This document shows, in pieces, positions 1 to 12,379 of a stretch of DNA of 64,000 nt. Source of the stretch: Cruorifilaria tuberocauda. Its lineage: Eukaryota; Nematoda; Chromadorea; Rhabditida; Onchocercidae. The notes under the pieces are model-generated. The model was given only the letters and a program-made list of their open reading frames with translations, was not told the DNA's origin and made no database searches. The translations under genes were made by a program, and so were the position numbers. The stretch is taken from assembly GCA_013365365.1 (NCBI GenBank), contig JABVXU010000132.1, positions 1 to 64,000 on the forward strand. Reading direction: 5' to 3'. How positions within the stretch are numbered: the first letter of the stretch is position 1; each line of letters begins with the position of its first letter.

Positions 1-357
1 TTTTTTTTTGGTAATATAAAGAAATGATATTGAAGGAATGATGTTTATTTGAATTCAAAGCATAAAACACTGAAGACAGCTAGTAAAACAATAAAATATG
101 GCCTAGGAAGTATTGAGACATGAATAGATCATTTATGGTTCAAGTTCTGTTAAAGAAAACAGAGCTTTGAAAATAATAGACAGCGCAGTAATCTATACTG
201 ATAATCGGCAACAAATATCGAAGCTGGCCTTTCAAAATTGTGAGAGAAATTCTCAAACAATTAAAAATCTCTCTATAATTGTTTCATATCTGAACAAAAT
301 TAGAAAAATGGGAAAGCTCAATAAGTGAATGTCTCATAAGCTAACTAATGAAAAAAG

Positions 358-3300
358 TTATCGTTTTGATAATTTCTGTCTGAACACAGTGATATTTTGT
401 TTTACAAATCATGGCGTGTGGCGTACGATGGAAATTCAAGTGTGAAACTAAAACAATCTGAATCATAGGAAGAAAAAGCTCTAAAGCATTTCGCTCGAAC
501 TTGCATTAAAAAATATAGCATTACCTCGCTTCTGCCACTACAGTATTTCTTAAATCCCCGTGAAATGTATCGAAAATTGTAATATCTTCAATCAGCATCG
601 CTAAATAGAACGGAGTTGATTTTTCTGATATCTCATTCTGATACGCTCGATTACGCATTGATTAACCAAATGGAAATGAATAAATGCAACTAACTTGAAA
701 AATAAGATAATTTTTGCGACTGCTTTCCATAATTTGTGATGCACTCATTTTTGTTTGAATTTCTCCTCCGGTCAGGCCAACCACAAAGTATTTTGAGTCT
801 ATTGAAAACGGATCCAATGAATATACAACAGTACCGTTGTTTTCTAAATCTGCATCCGTAGCCTGATCAAAAATTCAAGTGGAATTTTATATATTTGGGA
901 TAGTAAGGCATTGAGATACTATAGATTGGAAATTTGGCAATCGTCATCTTTTAAAATCTTGTTGCTCATTTTGAATTTAAATTCTCTTTCATATTAATAA
1001 GGTCACCTGCACGGTGGTGACAAAAGTAAATGATGAGGCAGTAGTAGACAGTGCTGCAAAATATCCACTATATTCATCATTATTGTAAACGAATTCTGGA
1101 ATATTGTCGTTTATATCAAGGACAGTTACATGAACAACTGCATGATTCACTTGTTGTTCCGTTTTTACGCTTACGTTTAACTGATAATAGTCTATTGTTT
1201 CTCGGTCTAGTAACGCTTGAGTTCGAAGATCACAGTTACCTTGAGCATCGGTTGAAATGCTAAAGACTCCTAAAATTTGCTAATTTTATGATTAAAATGT
1301 TTTGAAGCATATGAAAATTCTCGGAACTTCAATTTTATCTTACCTCCGTAATTACCAGAAATGATTGAACAAGTTATGAAATGCTCATTCGTCGGTTTGT
1401 TAAGCACTGGTAAAACAAGCAATAAATGTGACGAAAGGATTGATTCCGGTAAAGCAGTGCTGAAATGAATTCCAGGAACGAAACTAGTCTTTAAATGTAA
1501 GAGGATTGAATTTTAACTCTAGATTCTTACTCTAATATTCACTTATAAATTTGCGGTGAACTTACGAGTAATTTCGTTGTGAGAATTTCAGCTTATGGCT
1601 GGAAGATAATGCATCAAACGTTGATGACGTTCCCCCGGCAATTTCTTCAGGTTCAACATCAATTAAAACAAGCGTTTCGCTGGACTGTTTTGGTGTACCG
1701 CCATCTTCTGCTTCTATGTTTAACTGAAATGGTGAGTTCTGAAAATCATAAATCGCAGGAATATTTAAAAATCTAATCACGAATTACAGTAACAAAGTGT
1801 AATATAGTTACCAAAATTTTTTTGTTTGCAAGTAAATAAAAATCTTTCTTGACAGTTAGTAAACCGCTTTTAGGATCTATATTGACGAATGATTCGTTAG
1901 TATTGCTTTCTTTGATCCGATAATGAATATCGTTATTCGGAACCTGAAAAACATAGTTTTATGAGCACTGAGTACTATTTGCTTTTAAATTTTCTTTAAA
2001 GTTCGAGTCCACGTTATTTCAACTTTAGTTTTCCGGAATACATAAATTCTTATAACAATCTACTAAAAATTAAAGGGACGATTTGAAATGTACTTTCAGA
2101 TTTTTTTGCAAATCACAAGTAAAAAAACTGACACAGAAATAAAATATTGATTTAACAAATCACAATAAAAATTTTTCTAAAAAACTTGCGGTTCGATCTT
2201 GATCATATGCTATAATCTGACCAACAGCTGTACCGAGTTTAACATCTACGTTCACTTTAAATTGATAGCTATCAAGTTCAAAGTTTGGTATCCAATCATT
2301 GACATCTACAACCTCTACAATAACCAGGGCCGTATATGGAGAATTCAGCTCCTTCAACAAAACGGCTGCCTGAAATACTTTTTTTCAGAATTAGAGAAAA
2401 TATCTTCAGGACCAAATCTGAATATAATATGGAAATAAAAGTAAACCTCAGCAGTACCAACTCGAATTTCATGTGACATTTCTTCCTCCATATCCAACGG
2501 ACGAAGCAAATAGAGAGATCCGGTAAAACTGTTTACACTGCAATGGATCTGTTGATTACTTAAAATTTTTCATGATTAATGTCAAATTTTTCTCCCTGTC
2601 AAAAACTTGTGTAACTTGTTTAGCGATTACAAATTACCAGTAATTAATTTTTCGTCGCACAACTAAATGATTTGAGATTTCAAAATAAATAGAGATACCC
2701 CAGTTAGTAATGAAATTGCTATTCAAGTTTTGATTTGAAATCCATAGATTTATGCTATACTAAGAGAAACACTTTTTATATGCATTGTAGAACTGTGAAA
2801 CTTTTAATTCAATAAAAATTTTGATTAAATTCTAATCATTCATAACGAAATTAGGAATCGTCGTTGCACTATATACAGAAAGAATCATGAAGACCAAACA
2901 TTTACTTGAAAAGAGATGGATCTCCTGAAAGCATAATATATGTAATGCTTCCAGGTTTATTATCCATATAATAAGCATGAAGCTTGACGACTTCAATATT
3001 TGCTTGATTTTCTTTCACAGTAACCGTAATCTTAGACGGATCAAACATGGGCGCGAATCGCAGAATTGAATTTTCTGCTTGCATAGTTGCTGCAACAACA
3101 ATTCTTTGTGATATGTTTATTACTAAATCTGTAATCTCTTTAATTCCTATTCTTCTTTGCCAATGATCAGATTCGTGCAAATTTTCTAGCTTAACCCTGA
3201 GTTCTGCTTTTAAAGCTATTTCTACTTGCTTTCATAAATCTTTTGTCACCTGATACTGTAGAATCAAATGTGAATTGTACATTTTGAAGAGAAATCATGC

Positions 3301-6300
3301 TATTCGACGTCAAATTCATACGCTCCAGATTACTCAAGTCAGTTGGTGGCTGAATTTGGAAAGTTTCTCATTACATCTTCAACAAAGACTAAGTTAAAAG
3401 TTTGAATAATTTTGTGCAATTAACATTCTGTTCGCACATGCAAAGTTTTTTTGCGCAGATGAACTGGAAGGATTTTTTACATTTAATTCTCCAAAATAAA
3501 AGAATATATAAAAATTTTTATTAACAAAATTAAGTTATTGATAAAGGTAGCTAAGTTGCAATTTTCTAGATTGAAAAGAAGAGTAAAACAAGAAGTCCTA
3601 ATCATTATTTATTAGGATCTTTGTTGTTAAATATATAACAGCTGATTTATTCCTTATCGATAAATAGATGTTTAATAGCAAATAATAAAGCTAACAGAAT
3701 GCGATAATACACTCTGTGGAGCACTTTCAATATTAATGATTAGATTGACTCGAGTTTCAAGAGGTGGTTCGCCGTGATCAGTGGCAATAACAGTCGTCCG
3801 ATGCTCACCAAAATGTCCACTCAACAGATTACCACTGATCGTTACAACGCCGCTGTCACTTATTGAAAACAATCTAAAGCATAATACTCGTTTCGATAAC
3901 TTGATAAGATTCTCACCACATTTCGATCTAACACTATAAACAAGTATTAACCAGAAATCTTTTCAAAAACTGCATCATTCTGAAAGTATCAAAAATTGAA
4001 TCTCACGCGTATATATTTAAATTTCTTCAAAATATAAAAGATTAGACAGATATGCCTAGCTTTAAATACCACTATCTACTTATCCATACTTATCCAGTAC
4101 ATACTACATATCATACTTATCCATAATACATACTTATCCATAGGAGGTGCAATTCTGAGTGCTACGCGTCCGTTGTCGCCATCATCCGGATCTTCTACCT
4201 TCACTTCTCCCACGTACATATTTGGCGCAAGATCGAGTGCATTACTGATTTCGACACGTAATCTTATTGGCTGAGGATCGGTGAATATTGGCGCATTATC
4301 ATTGATATCCTTAACAGAATATTTCATAAAACTACTTATAATACTGGAAATTTTTCTTTTAAATTAAAATTATTAAAATAAGTACTTTAAGTACTCCATA
4401 AGTACTTTTTAAATTTTAAAAAGCATATGGTTTCCATCTTTTGTGCACAAATTTCTAATGAACATACCATTATGGCAACCTGAATAATGGTCCAGTACAA
4501 ATGTTGACCTGAATTCAAAGAGCGTGTTTCGATTTGCAAACTATAAAGTGACGTTTCTTCTCTATCAAACGAATTTATCGTAATTAGAGCCCCACTAGAA
4601 TTAATAAGTTTAAGTTCCATCATTCTGCAGATGAGAAATGATCAGTTTATATTGATTTATAGAGATGAAGTTCATGAGACATTTCATTTTTCAGATCTAC
4701 TTTTTACTGTAAAATTACATCTCGCTTCTAATCGCAAATTTATTATCCTCATTTCCACCGGTAATCGTATGATGCATCTGTCCCTCTGTTGAATCATCCT
4801 GCAAGAATGAGCATTCAAAGATATTATTTTAAATATTTCAAGAGCAAAATATTTCGCAACAGAGAAAATTTTCTGAAATAATTTTTCTTCGAAACTTACC
4901 CCAAGTGTAATAATAGTGGAGTACGGTGGAGTCGCTTCACTTATTTCAATAACATAAGTTTGGATCGTTTCAGATGAATCCACACTTTCTAAGAAATCTA
5001 TGTAGAAATGTATCGTCCTTCAAATTTTTAGAGCTTAAAATTTTATGTTATAAATAATCTGTTTTTAATATTAATTTGTTACCTTCACGAGAATTTTTCA
5101 ATGCCTCGTACATTATAAAACAGTGTCTGATGCTTCAGGATAAGGTCAATAATGACAAGATTTTAATCAAATGGGAGAGTTACTCCATCCAAAAAATAAT
5201 CCTTGGTAAAGGACATGACTGAAACGCTATGGCTAAATCAATATTAATTCTATCCGATTTGACCATACGATGTGACAAAGTATTTAAAAGGTTTTTTCTA
5301 TAACATAACAGTCACTGTTTTACTGCGTAATTATGTTTGACGATTACCAGATGTAGTAGCAATCGGAGATTTGGTAACTAAAAAGTTAGGTAAACCGGCT
5401 ATCTGATCCCGTTCGATTGATCCCTTTTTTTGGCTAAGTATTGCTAATTCTTGAAAATTATCAGGCATAGCATAGACAATTATTAATGCTTGACTTGAAA
5501 GACCACCACCATCAAATGCTTTTAATATAATCTGAAATGATAGTCTTAATTTTTTCATCAACGAGATTAGCTATAATTCATTTAAAAAGGATATCATTTA
5601 TTACACTATTAATTATAAATTTAGTGTAATTTAAACTGTAAATTAAACTCCCATGGTCTTTTAACAAAATTTGGCTGTATTGAGTCATTATCGATAAACT
5701 ATTAACTAGAAATTCCCTTAGGAAAGAGTCATTTCAACTTGTTTAAACTTGTTTAAATATAATTTTATTTTTACTAACTTCATATCGTTCACCAGCTTTC
5801 AAATTTCCAACAGCATTTAATTGATGCGCGTTACTGTCGTATCGGAAATTACTGTATGCTCCACCACTTACTGATACCAAATGGTAACTTATTCGCGCAT
5901 CCTTACCAACTTTATTGTTCGTTGCATGAATCTAAACGAGAATAAACATTTAATCTGTAGTTTATCGCTTTAAAAAGTTAAAATTTCTAGGAAAAAATCT
6001 AGAATAACCTGTATGACAGGACGATCAGTACCACTGGCACTGACGTTAGCTACGTAAACAGAGGAGTTGAAGCGCGGCGGATTATCGCTGACATCTGTAA
6101 CGTGTATTGTCACTGATACTGGTTCGCTACTACGAATTGGCGTCGTATTTACTTCTCGAGCTTCTATCTTTAAATATTACGTCATTTAATCAGTAGCTTG
6201 TCATAAATAACTTCGATAGTTTCACGTATTCAAGTTATTTTTTCAAGCAAAGAAGGTCTCCTAAATCAGAAAATTGCTCACATGAAGCTGATATGTTGAT

Positions 6301-7083
6301 GGATTTGGAGGGTCAGCGCTTATATATGGCACGTTTAAGTAGACATACCCTCTTTGATCAACAGCAAACATGGATGAGCCTAGTCCTGTTAGTATGTATT
6401 CATAAATAGTCGGAGACATGCCAGGTTTCTATAAAACAGAAAAGAAAACATTTTTTTTTTTTGTTCCAGGAAAATAAAATGGAGAAATCAATTATATGTA
6501 AAAATCAAAATAGTTTTTATTGGAACCGAAGTCTCTAGACATTAAAACTACAACTAAAAGATCCAATACGGGTGTATTTAAATATTACTACCAGATCATT
6601 ATCATAAATGCTGATTTGAAGTGAATCTGAAAATGCAGAAGGAGAAACCCGAACTGTGGTACCCATTTCTGCTGATTCCGCAATATAACCTTCATATGAT
6701 GAAGCCTGCAATCGATTTTTTTGCGGGACTGGCACTTGAATATTTGTTTCTCTTTCAGTTAAGAATTATAAATGCAACAACTTCACATGATAATTTCCAA
6801 AAATGATGAAATGAACTGTCATGTGGTGATTGGAAGCAGTAAAATTAAAAAAAACGTTTTTTCTCTTCAATGACAGAAAGTGTTTATTGTAGTAGTGAAC
6901 AACAGGGATTTCGAAAAAAACATTGACCTTCAATGTCGGAGGATGTAGAGAACGAGTTTTGATATTTTCTTGAACCGTTTGTAGATCATGACGTGCCATT
7001 ACCACTTGTGCAAATGTGTCGGAAAACAGTGAACAAATTTGCAAGAGCAAAGCATTGAAATGGTTCATCATTTTCAAATACAA
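358..7083 (-). CDS. Cadherin-repeat protein, about 1,060 aa, multi-exon
   Basis: Calcium-dependent adhesion-type ectodomain. Exons on the minus strand, 5' to 3': 7083-6928, 6705-6592, 6428-6282, 6167-6009, 5931-5779, 5531-5348, 4988-4900, 4798-4719, 4624-4468, 4309-4134, 3873-3711, 3349-3196, 3089-2906, 2537-2447, 2369-2190, 1943-1812, 1738-1566, 1483-1344, 1269-1007, 862-695, 637-525, and possibly 379-358. All phases agree. Hallmarks seen: DVSDNPPRF, DINDNAPIF, DVNDWIPNF and DINDNIPEF inter-repeat motifs; INSFDREETSLYSLQIE and LLDRETIDYYQLNV strands; ATDADLENNG and AYDQDRT calcium motifs. Several repeats are degenerate. A hydrophobic N-terminus (MMNHFNALLLQICSLF) looks like a signal peptide; an acceptor-like site lies at about 7117, 33 nt upstream of the first ATG. 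No transmembrane helix is seen. A 22-nt last exon (358-379) would end the protein as RQKLSKR, with AATAAA on this strand at about 46-51; continuation beyond the window cannot be excluded. Which nematode cadherin this is remains unknown. Confidence 0.85.
1944..2189 (-). other. GC-AG intron in the cadherin gene
   Basis: The upstream exon ends ...DRT and continues ACC|gcaagttttt. The downstream exon starts after tttttcag with GTT CCG (VPNNDIHYRI). Using the only nearby GT (GCAA|gttttt) leaves one base and gives an immediate stop in the next exon. The GC donor keeps phase 0 and restores a continuous cadherin calcium-binding segment. GCAAGT is the usual sequence of rare GC-type donors. Confidence 0.75.
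4074..4141 (-). repeat. Tandem copies of a 5' splice site in the cadherin gene
   Basis: The motif GGATAAGTA recurs four times in this short stretch on the minus strand. The first copy is the donor used in the exon model (exon ends 4134, GATAA|gtatgt). The last copy (GATAA|gtagat, exon end 4080) is in the same phase with no stop between, so its use would add exactly 54 nt (18 codons). The two middle copies are out of frame. Confidence 0.7.
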
Positions 7084-7962
7084 ATCTCTCTTTTTCGTGC
7101 AAAAACGTTACAAAATCTGCCAAATTTCCAAAATATAGAAAACTTGAAACTTCAGAAGTAGAAGAACATGAGGAAATTCAAGGATAAACAGTGCAGAAAT
7201 CTGTATCGATATTTCATCACTGTTATCTGAAATGATTTATAACAGTAGTGATAATTAATAAGAATAAAAAGATTAAAACAAGTATTTAAAAATTATAATT
7301 AAGCTTCCCGTACAAATAAAATGTGTTCGATGGGCAATAAATAATAATAATGCATAATCAGACATTCCCGTATTTTTCTAGTTTGAAGTACTGTAATTTG
7401 CTAAAAATGGTAACGGAAAAACCAAATTGAATTCAAGACTAAAGAATAAGTTAAGTTGGATCAGGAAAGAATAAGAAAATGTTAACGGACCTCAACTGAG
7501 GTTTATATAGTAGTGCAACGAATGTAAATTTTCTAGTAATTAAGTTTATATGATTTGCTCAAACTGAAGTATCCCTGCAAGGCAAGGAAGATATTCTCTG
7601 ACAAACTTTTTAAGTCGAATGAATGCAGAAAGCTGTGTATTTTTGAAAAAAATTCATCCAAATTGATTCAGAAACCTGCAAAATGCAAACCTCATATTCT
7701 ATATAATCAACAAGATCGATAGTGGGACTAGTCAAACCACCGAAGGTATTATCGTTTTCTTACGAAATAGTGATGAATAACGCGAAGTACAAAAATGGGT
7801 AAATATTGCCAACTGTTAAAAAAAATTTGATAGTTCCGGAATAGTGATTTACCTTAGCACATGAGTTAATATTTGTATAAGGGAAATAGCGAGAAAAGAT
7901 AAATAGAAATAATTGAAGTGTTGTGGACCATCGGTCACTTCTTTTAAGAGATGCAAACAAAC

Positions 7963-8020
7963 CTAAATTCAACAAATAAGGCAAGCAGGACAAGAGCAAC
8001 AAAACCCATCTACCAGACAT
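7963..8020 (-). other. Possible upstream signal-peptide exon
   Basis: An ATG at 8020 begins MSGRWVLLLLSCLPYLLNL, a textbook signal-peptide core, followed by a donor-like TTTAG|gtttgt. It could be an alternative first exon of the cadherin gene lying downstream on the same strand, or a chance hydrophobic ORF. No clear acceptor joins it in frame to the 7083 exon, so the link is weak. Confidence 0.2.
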
Positions 8021-11000
8021 ATTTACTTAGATAAACATATTTTCGAGAGATACTTCCCTTCTGATGTGAGCAATGGATATAAAAATTCTTTATAAAACTT
8101 ATTTTTTCAACCAGTTTTGCAGAATTTTCCATTGGATGAATTAACAAATTTTGGAATAGCTACAGAAATATTTCATCGAAGAAGCTGAAAGCTTTAGTTC
8201 CAATAGAATGACATTTATTAAATAAGCTAGCATAACAAGCTACCGGCTTTTTCTACAAGATCCATCACTATAAAGTAAAACTTGATTATTTGGTAAAAAT
8301 CACATTACTTAGTTCCTTCTGAATCGATGAGTTATGTGAAATTAATTTTATTGATAAGGTGATAAGAAATCACGCACTATCATATTCATGAATGGGCACT
8401 TCGAGGGCCAGAATCATGATAAAATGAAGGAAAAAAAATTAAAAATGAACTGTATGACATAAAAGATTTCAATTAATTATTTTGACTTATTTTTGCAGAA
8501 AAGATGATGGATTGAAAAATCATGAAAGGTGAGAAAAATTGAAAGTTTATGGAAATGTAACGAAAAAAAGTGAAATAGCAGAAAATATGACCTTCATTGT
8601 GATAATGAAGTAAGCAAAAAAAAAGAATTGTGAAGCAATGAAGCGATTCAGATTTTCTACTACCCAAGATTCCGGTGTAAATTTTTGTTCATTAGTTTTT
8701 TCATGAAGCCGGCAGCAACTGAAATTTCATGTAAGGTCATGATTTATTTCAGCTCACTTGATCCATGTAATCTTTATTTTTCATTCTAAAGCCCTAAATA
8801 AATAACTCATCTTCGAAATTCCAATTTTCTTATTTTGGTAATAAGAACCTAACTTCTTTCAAAGTTGTAAGGTACGGTTATAAGACATGAGATATAAGCT
8901 GAAAAATGAAGCAAAATGAATATACTGCTATTGGAATCTCATAACTGCTCTAACTTCAAGCCTTAAGATTTTGCTCGTTAATTATCATAATATTCGCTGC
9001 AACCAAAATTTTTTCGCACTCGAAAGCAACAGTATCTTAGCCTCTTTTTTGATCTAAGAAGAAATCATTCTAATTTTTTTGAAAGGTAGCGATGAACTTT
9101 TCTTATCCTTTTGTTTTTGTTAAATAATATTACTTCTTGCAAATGATTACAAATCGCAAACGTTTGAAATAATTGGAAAATAATATTTGAAAACATTTAG
9201 GAAAGCAATTATATTGAGTAGTGGCAACTACAGTACTTATCCTTGAACTTTGAATATAATATAAAAGATTCTTAGTGATCTTTGAATAATGTAAAAATAT
9301 TCTTTATGATTCAATATTTCATCTTATAAGTATCGTTACATAAATGAATATCTATCCACGCTATCCACAAATCGGTAGTCGTACATATTACTATTATTAT
9401 TATTACTATTATTATTTATATTACTATTAGCATTTATTGAACACAGCTGGAACTATCGAAAATTCATAAAAAGAAATATTTACTCCTGTTAAAGAGATGA
9501 GATGCTCTATATTACAAACATAATCAATGAAGTACTTTTTAGTAACGTTTAAAGTTTTTTTTTTTTTAAATTAGTATCGATTCAGGCTGACTATGATAAC
9601 TAAAAATTTCGAAACTGAAGAATTTAAGAATGATTACGTCTTGAATGTTACTACGAGCATAGTTTACTAGCAACTTACTGATGAAAATTTCACTCAATTG
9701 CTAAATACATTGGTCGCCATTTTTTTCACTTTCTGTTATTCTTATATTGTATAGAAAGAAAGCATTTTATACAATTTCACGATAATTTTAAGCTCTATGC
9801 AAATTTCACACTTCTTAATCAAGTTCGTACAAAAACTTGACCATTTCAGAAAGTCACTCACTGATCCGTTAATAATCTTTTTATATAGCACTATGAATGT
9901 TCGGAAAAAACTTGTAAATTTTAAAAATGATATGGTAAAATCAGGAAAGAATAATCATTTGCAGAAAGTTTGTAAGATGACAATAAAATGAAAGTAAAGA
10001 AAAGGAGGTTAAAATATAAGCTGCGAAGCTAAAAGTGGAGATGAATCAGATAGATCAGAAAGTACACAAATATTGAAAACCGTAGAGGTTTACTGTGGTG
10101 AGTACTGATGGGCAGAAGTGTTCAGGTATATTTAAATGGTTCAATCTACATTCCTGCTGGTAATGCTTTTGCACAGTGGACACTGCATCAAAAACAAATA
10201 AAGCATATCCATAGTCCGGGACCCAACAGCATTACTGATCGGCTACTCTAGTAAACTATCATCAGTTCATATATTGCATTTCTGCCTACGCAAAATTCGA
10301 TACACAGCTTCCATATTATCTCATGAAACTTTTGAACGTATCCTTGATTATTTTTGAAAACCTTTTATTGCTTTTTGAAGTTGGGAGGATTATACGTTAA
10401 CATTGATAATTTCGACTTTAATTTTGAAATTTTACTAAAGGAAGGGCGCAATTGAAAAGCCCATCATTCTTCTTCCTCGCTCAGAGGAAACACTAAAGAA
10501 TATCAATAGTAATAACAGTCTCACGACTAAATCTTTCTAGTGCACACTTATAGTGATGTGCTATAAAAATAAGAAATTAATTAATAATTTATATTTCTAT
10601 TGGCTCAAATTAATATCGTGCAAAAGACTGCTCAATCATTGAGAAAGAACTTCCAAAAGTTAAACATTTTCTATTCGTTTTGGAAACTCTTATATACTAC
10701 TAAATGGTGCTTTAGGTGAATGCTCAACGAGTAATGTATGAAACTGTCTTGAGTATTAAAACTTCGTAAAATCAAGCGCTAGTTGTTTGTAGATTATGAT
10801 AAATGAGCACTCATCTTGAATGATTCAGATATTTTAACTATTGAATGGTTTAATAATCGATATATCGTATCATACGATTCCTTACTCAAAAATGATGAAT
10901 AGAGCATTTTGGCTTCATCTGGTGGCACCGATCAGATTAACAGATGATGTTTTGATGATTAAAAAGATAATGTGGCTTGTAATAATTCTAAAATTACATA

Positions 11001-12214
11001 CTGTTTTTTTTTAAATCTTTATTTTTAAATGGTGGCTTCCATTACGATTCACATCATGGAGCTAAATAAGTTTTAAAAATAATATCAAACGCTGCAAACA
11101 TTGTTAATCGTCGCTTCATTAAAAGTTTGCCACTTTAATTCAATCCAAGGACCCAATACGCGCACTTAAAGTCAGTGCTCATAATTTAAGTCGTTTGTAA
11201 AAGATCGTGATAATAAAATCAACATTGAGAGTTTTCACCAATGTGACTATTTTCACAATTTATTGGAACGTTATCACGTTATTTAAATTAGAGTGAAAAG
11301 AAATCTGATATTACAAGCAGTAGGTACAACATCATTATCATATACTCATTCTCTTTACAATAACGACTAATTTTACTTCGAATTATCTTGATCACATATA
11401 TTTAATATGGGAAGTCATTAGGCAGGAAAAAACATTAGTAGATTGTCTTTGGTTCTGATGAAAACTTAATGATTTCCTGTATTAGAATATTCGAATTTTA
11501 CAAGTTATTGGAGAAATGGAAATTTTTAGCAAAAAAAAAATTTAATGAAATTATTTATTGCCTTTTCATATAGAGCTCATTCTTCGTCAAGATTTCATTG
11601 GTTATATAATTTAAAATTTGAAAACGTTCAGTTAATTACTTTCATTTCATTCTCGAGCTGCTATCAATATTTTCACAGCCAAAATGGAACTGAAAATAGA
11701 AACATCGCCAATGACGAAATTACAATCAAAACCGTCCGTATTTTTTTCAGTGTTTTAACAAAGATTTTTAGAGATTTCTGATCACCGTAGATCATACGAT
11801 TCCTAAAATAAGCATTTTTTAAATGCAACAGAATGGAAAGAAATTGCATAATTGGACGAGCAAAATCAGTAGAATGGATTACTTCTCCAATTTTTAGTAG
11901 TTGACTGGATATGCTTAGAGAATTACTTGATGAGAAACTTTTGCATCTTTAGAAATGCCGATCTTGAATAATAAGGAAAGCTTCATGAAAAAAAGACAGC
12001 TCAGTAAATTTACTGAAAATTTGGTTGTTAGTGGATAGAACAATGTAAATAGGAAGTCCAATATTTTATGATCATCCATGTATAAGAATGATCATTTAAA
12101 CATCCGATGCAAGGTGAAAAAATTAAATTGTTGAAATGCATATTTTTCAAAAAAATAGGAAAAGCTTAAAGAAGTACTTCAAAATCTAATGTGAAGGCGA
12201 AAACGGAGAAAAGC

Positions 12215-12216
<2 letters not shown>

Positions 12217-12261
<45 letters not shown>

Positions 12262-12379
12262 ATTATTATTATTAGCACCATTTATTTAGTATTATTTTCT
12301 TATTGTAATTATAATTACAATGATAGTAATAATTATTTTTGTTATTATTGCTATTTCTATTATTATTATTATTATTAAT
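12217..12379. repeat. (TTA)n microsatellites
   Basis: A nearly pure TTA run spans 12217-12274, broken once by TTAATTATTATT. A second TTA run lies at about 12357-12379. Between them the sequence is low-complexity A/T. Confidence 0.9.

Noticed and set aside
1051..1263. Plus-strand 70-codon frame
   Set aside because: Shadow of the cadherin exon 1269-1007, which carries the DINDNIPEF motif on the minus strand.
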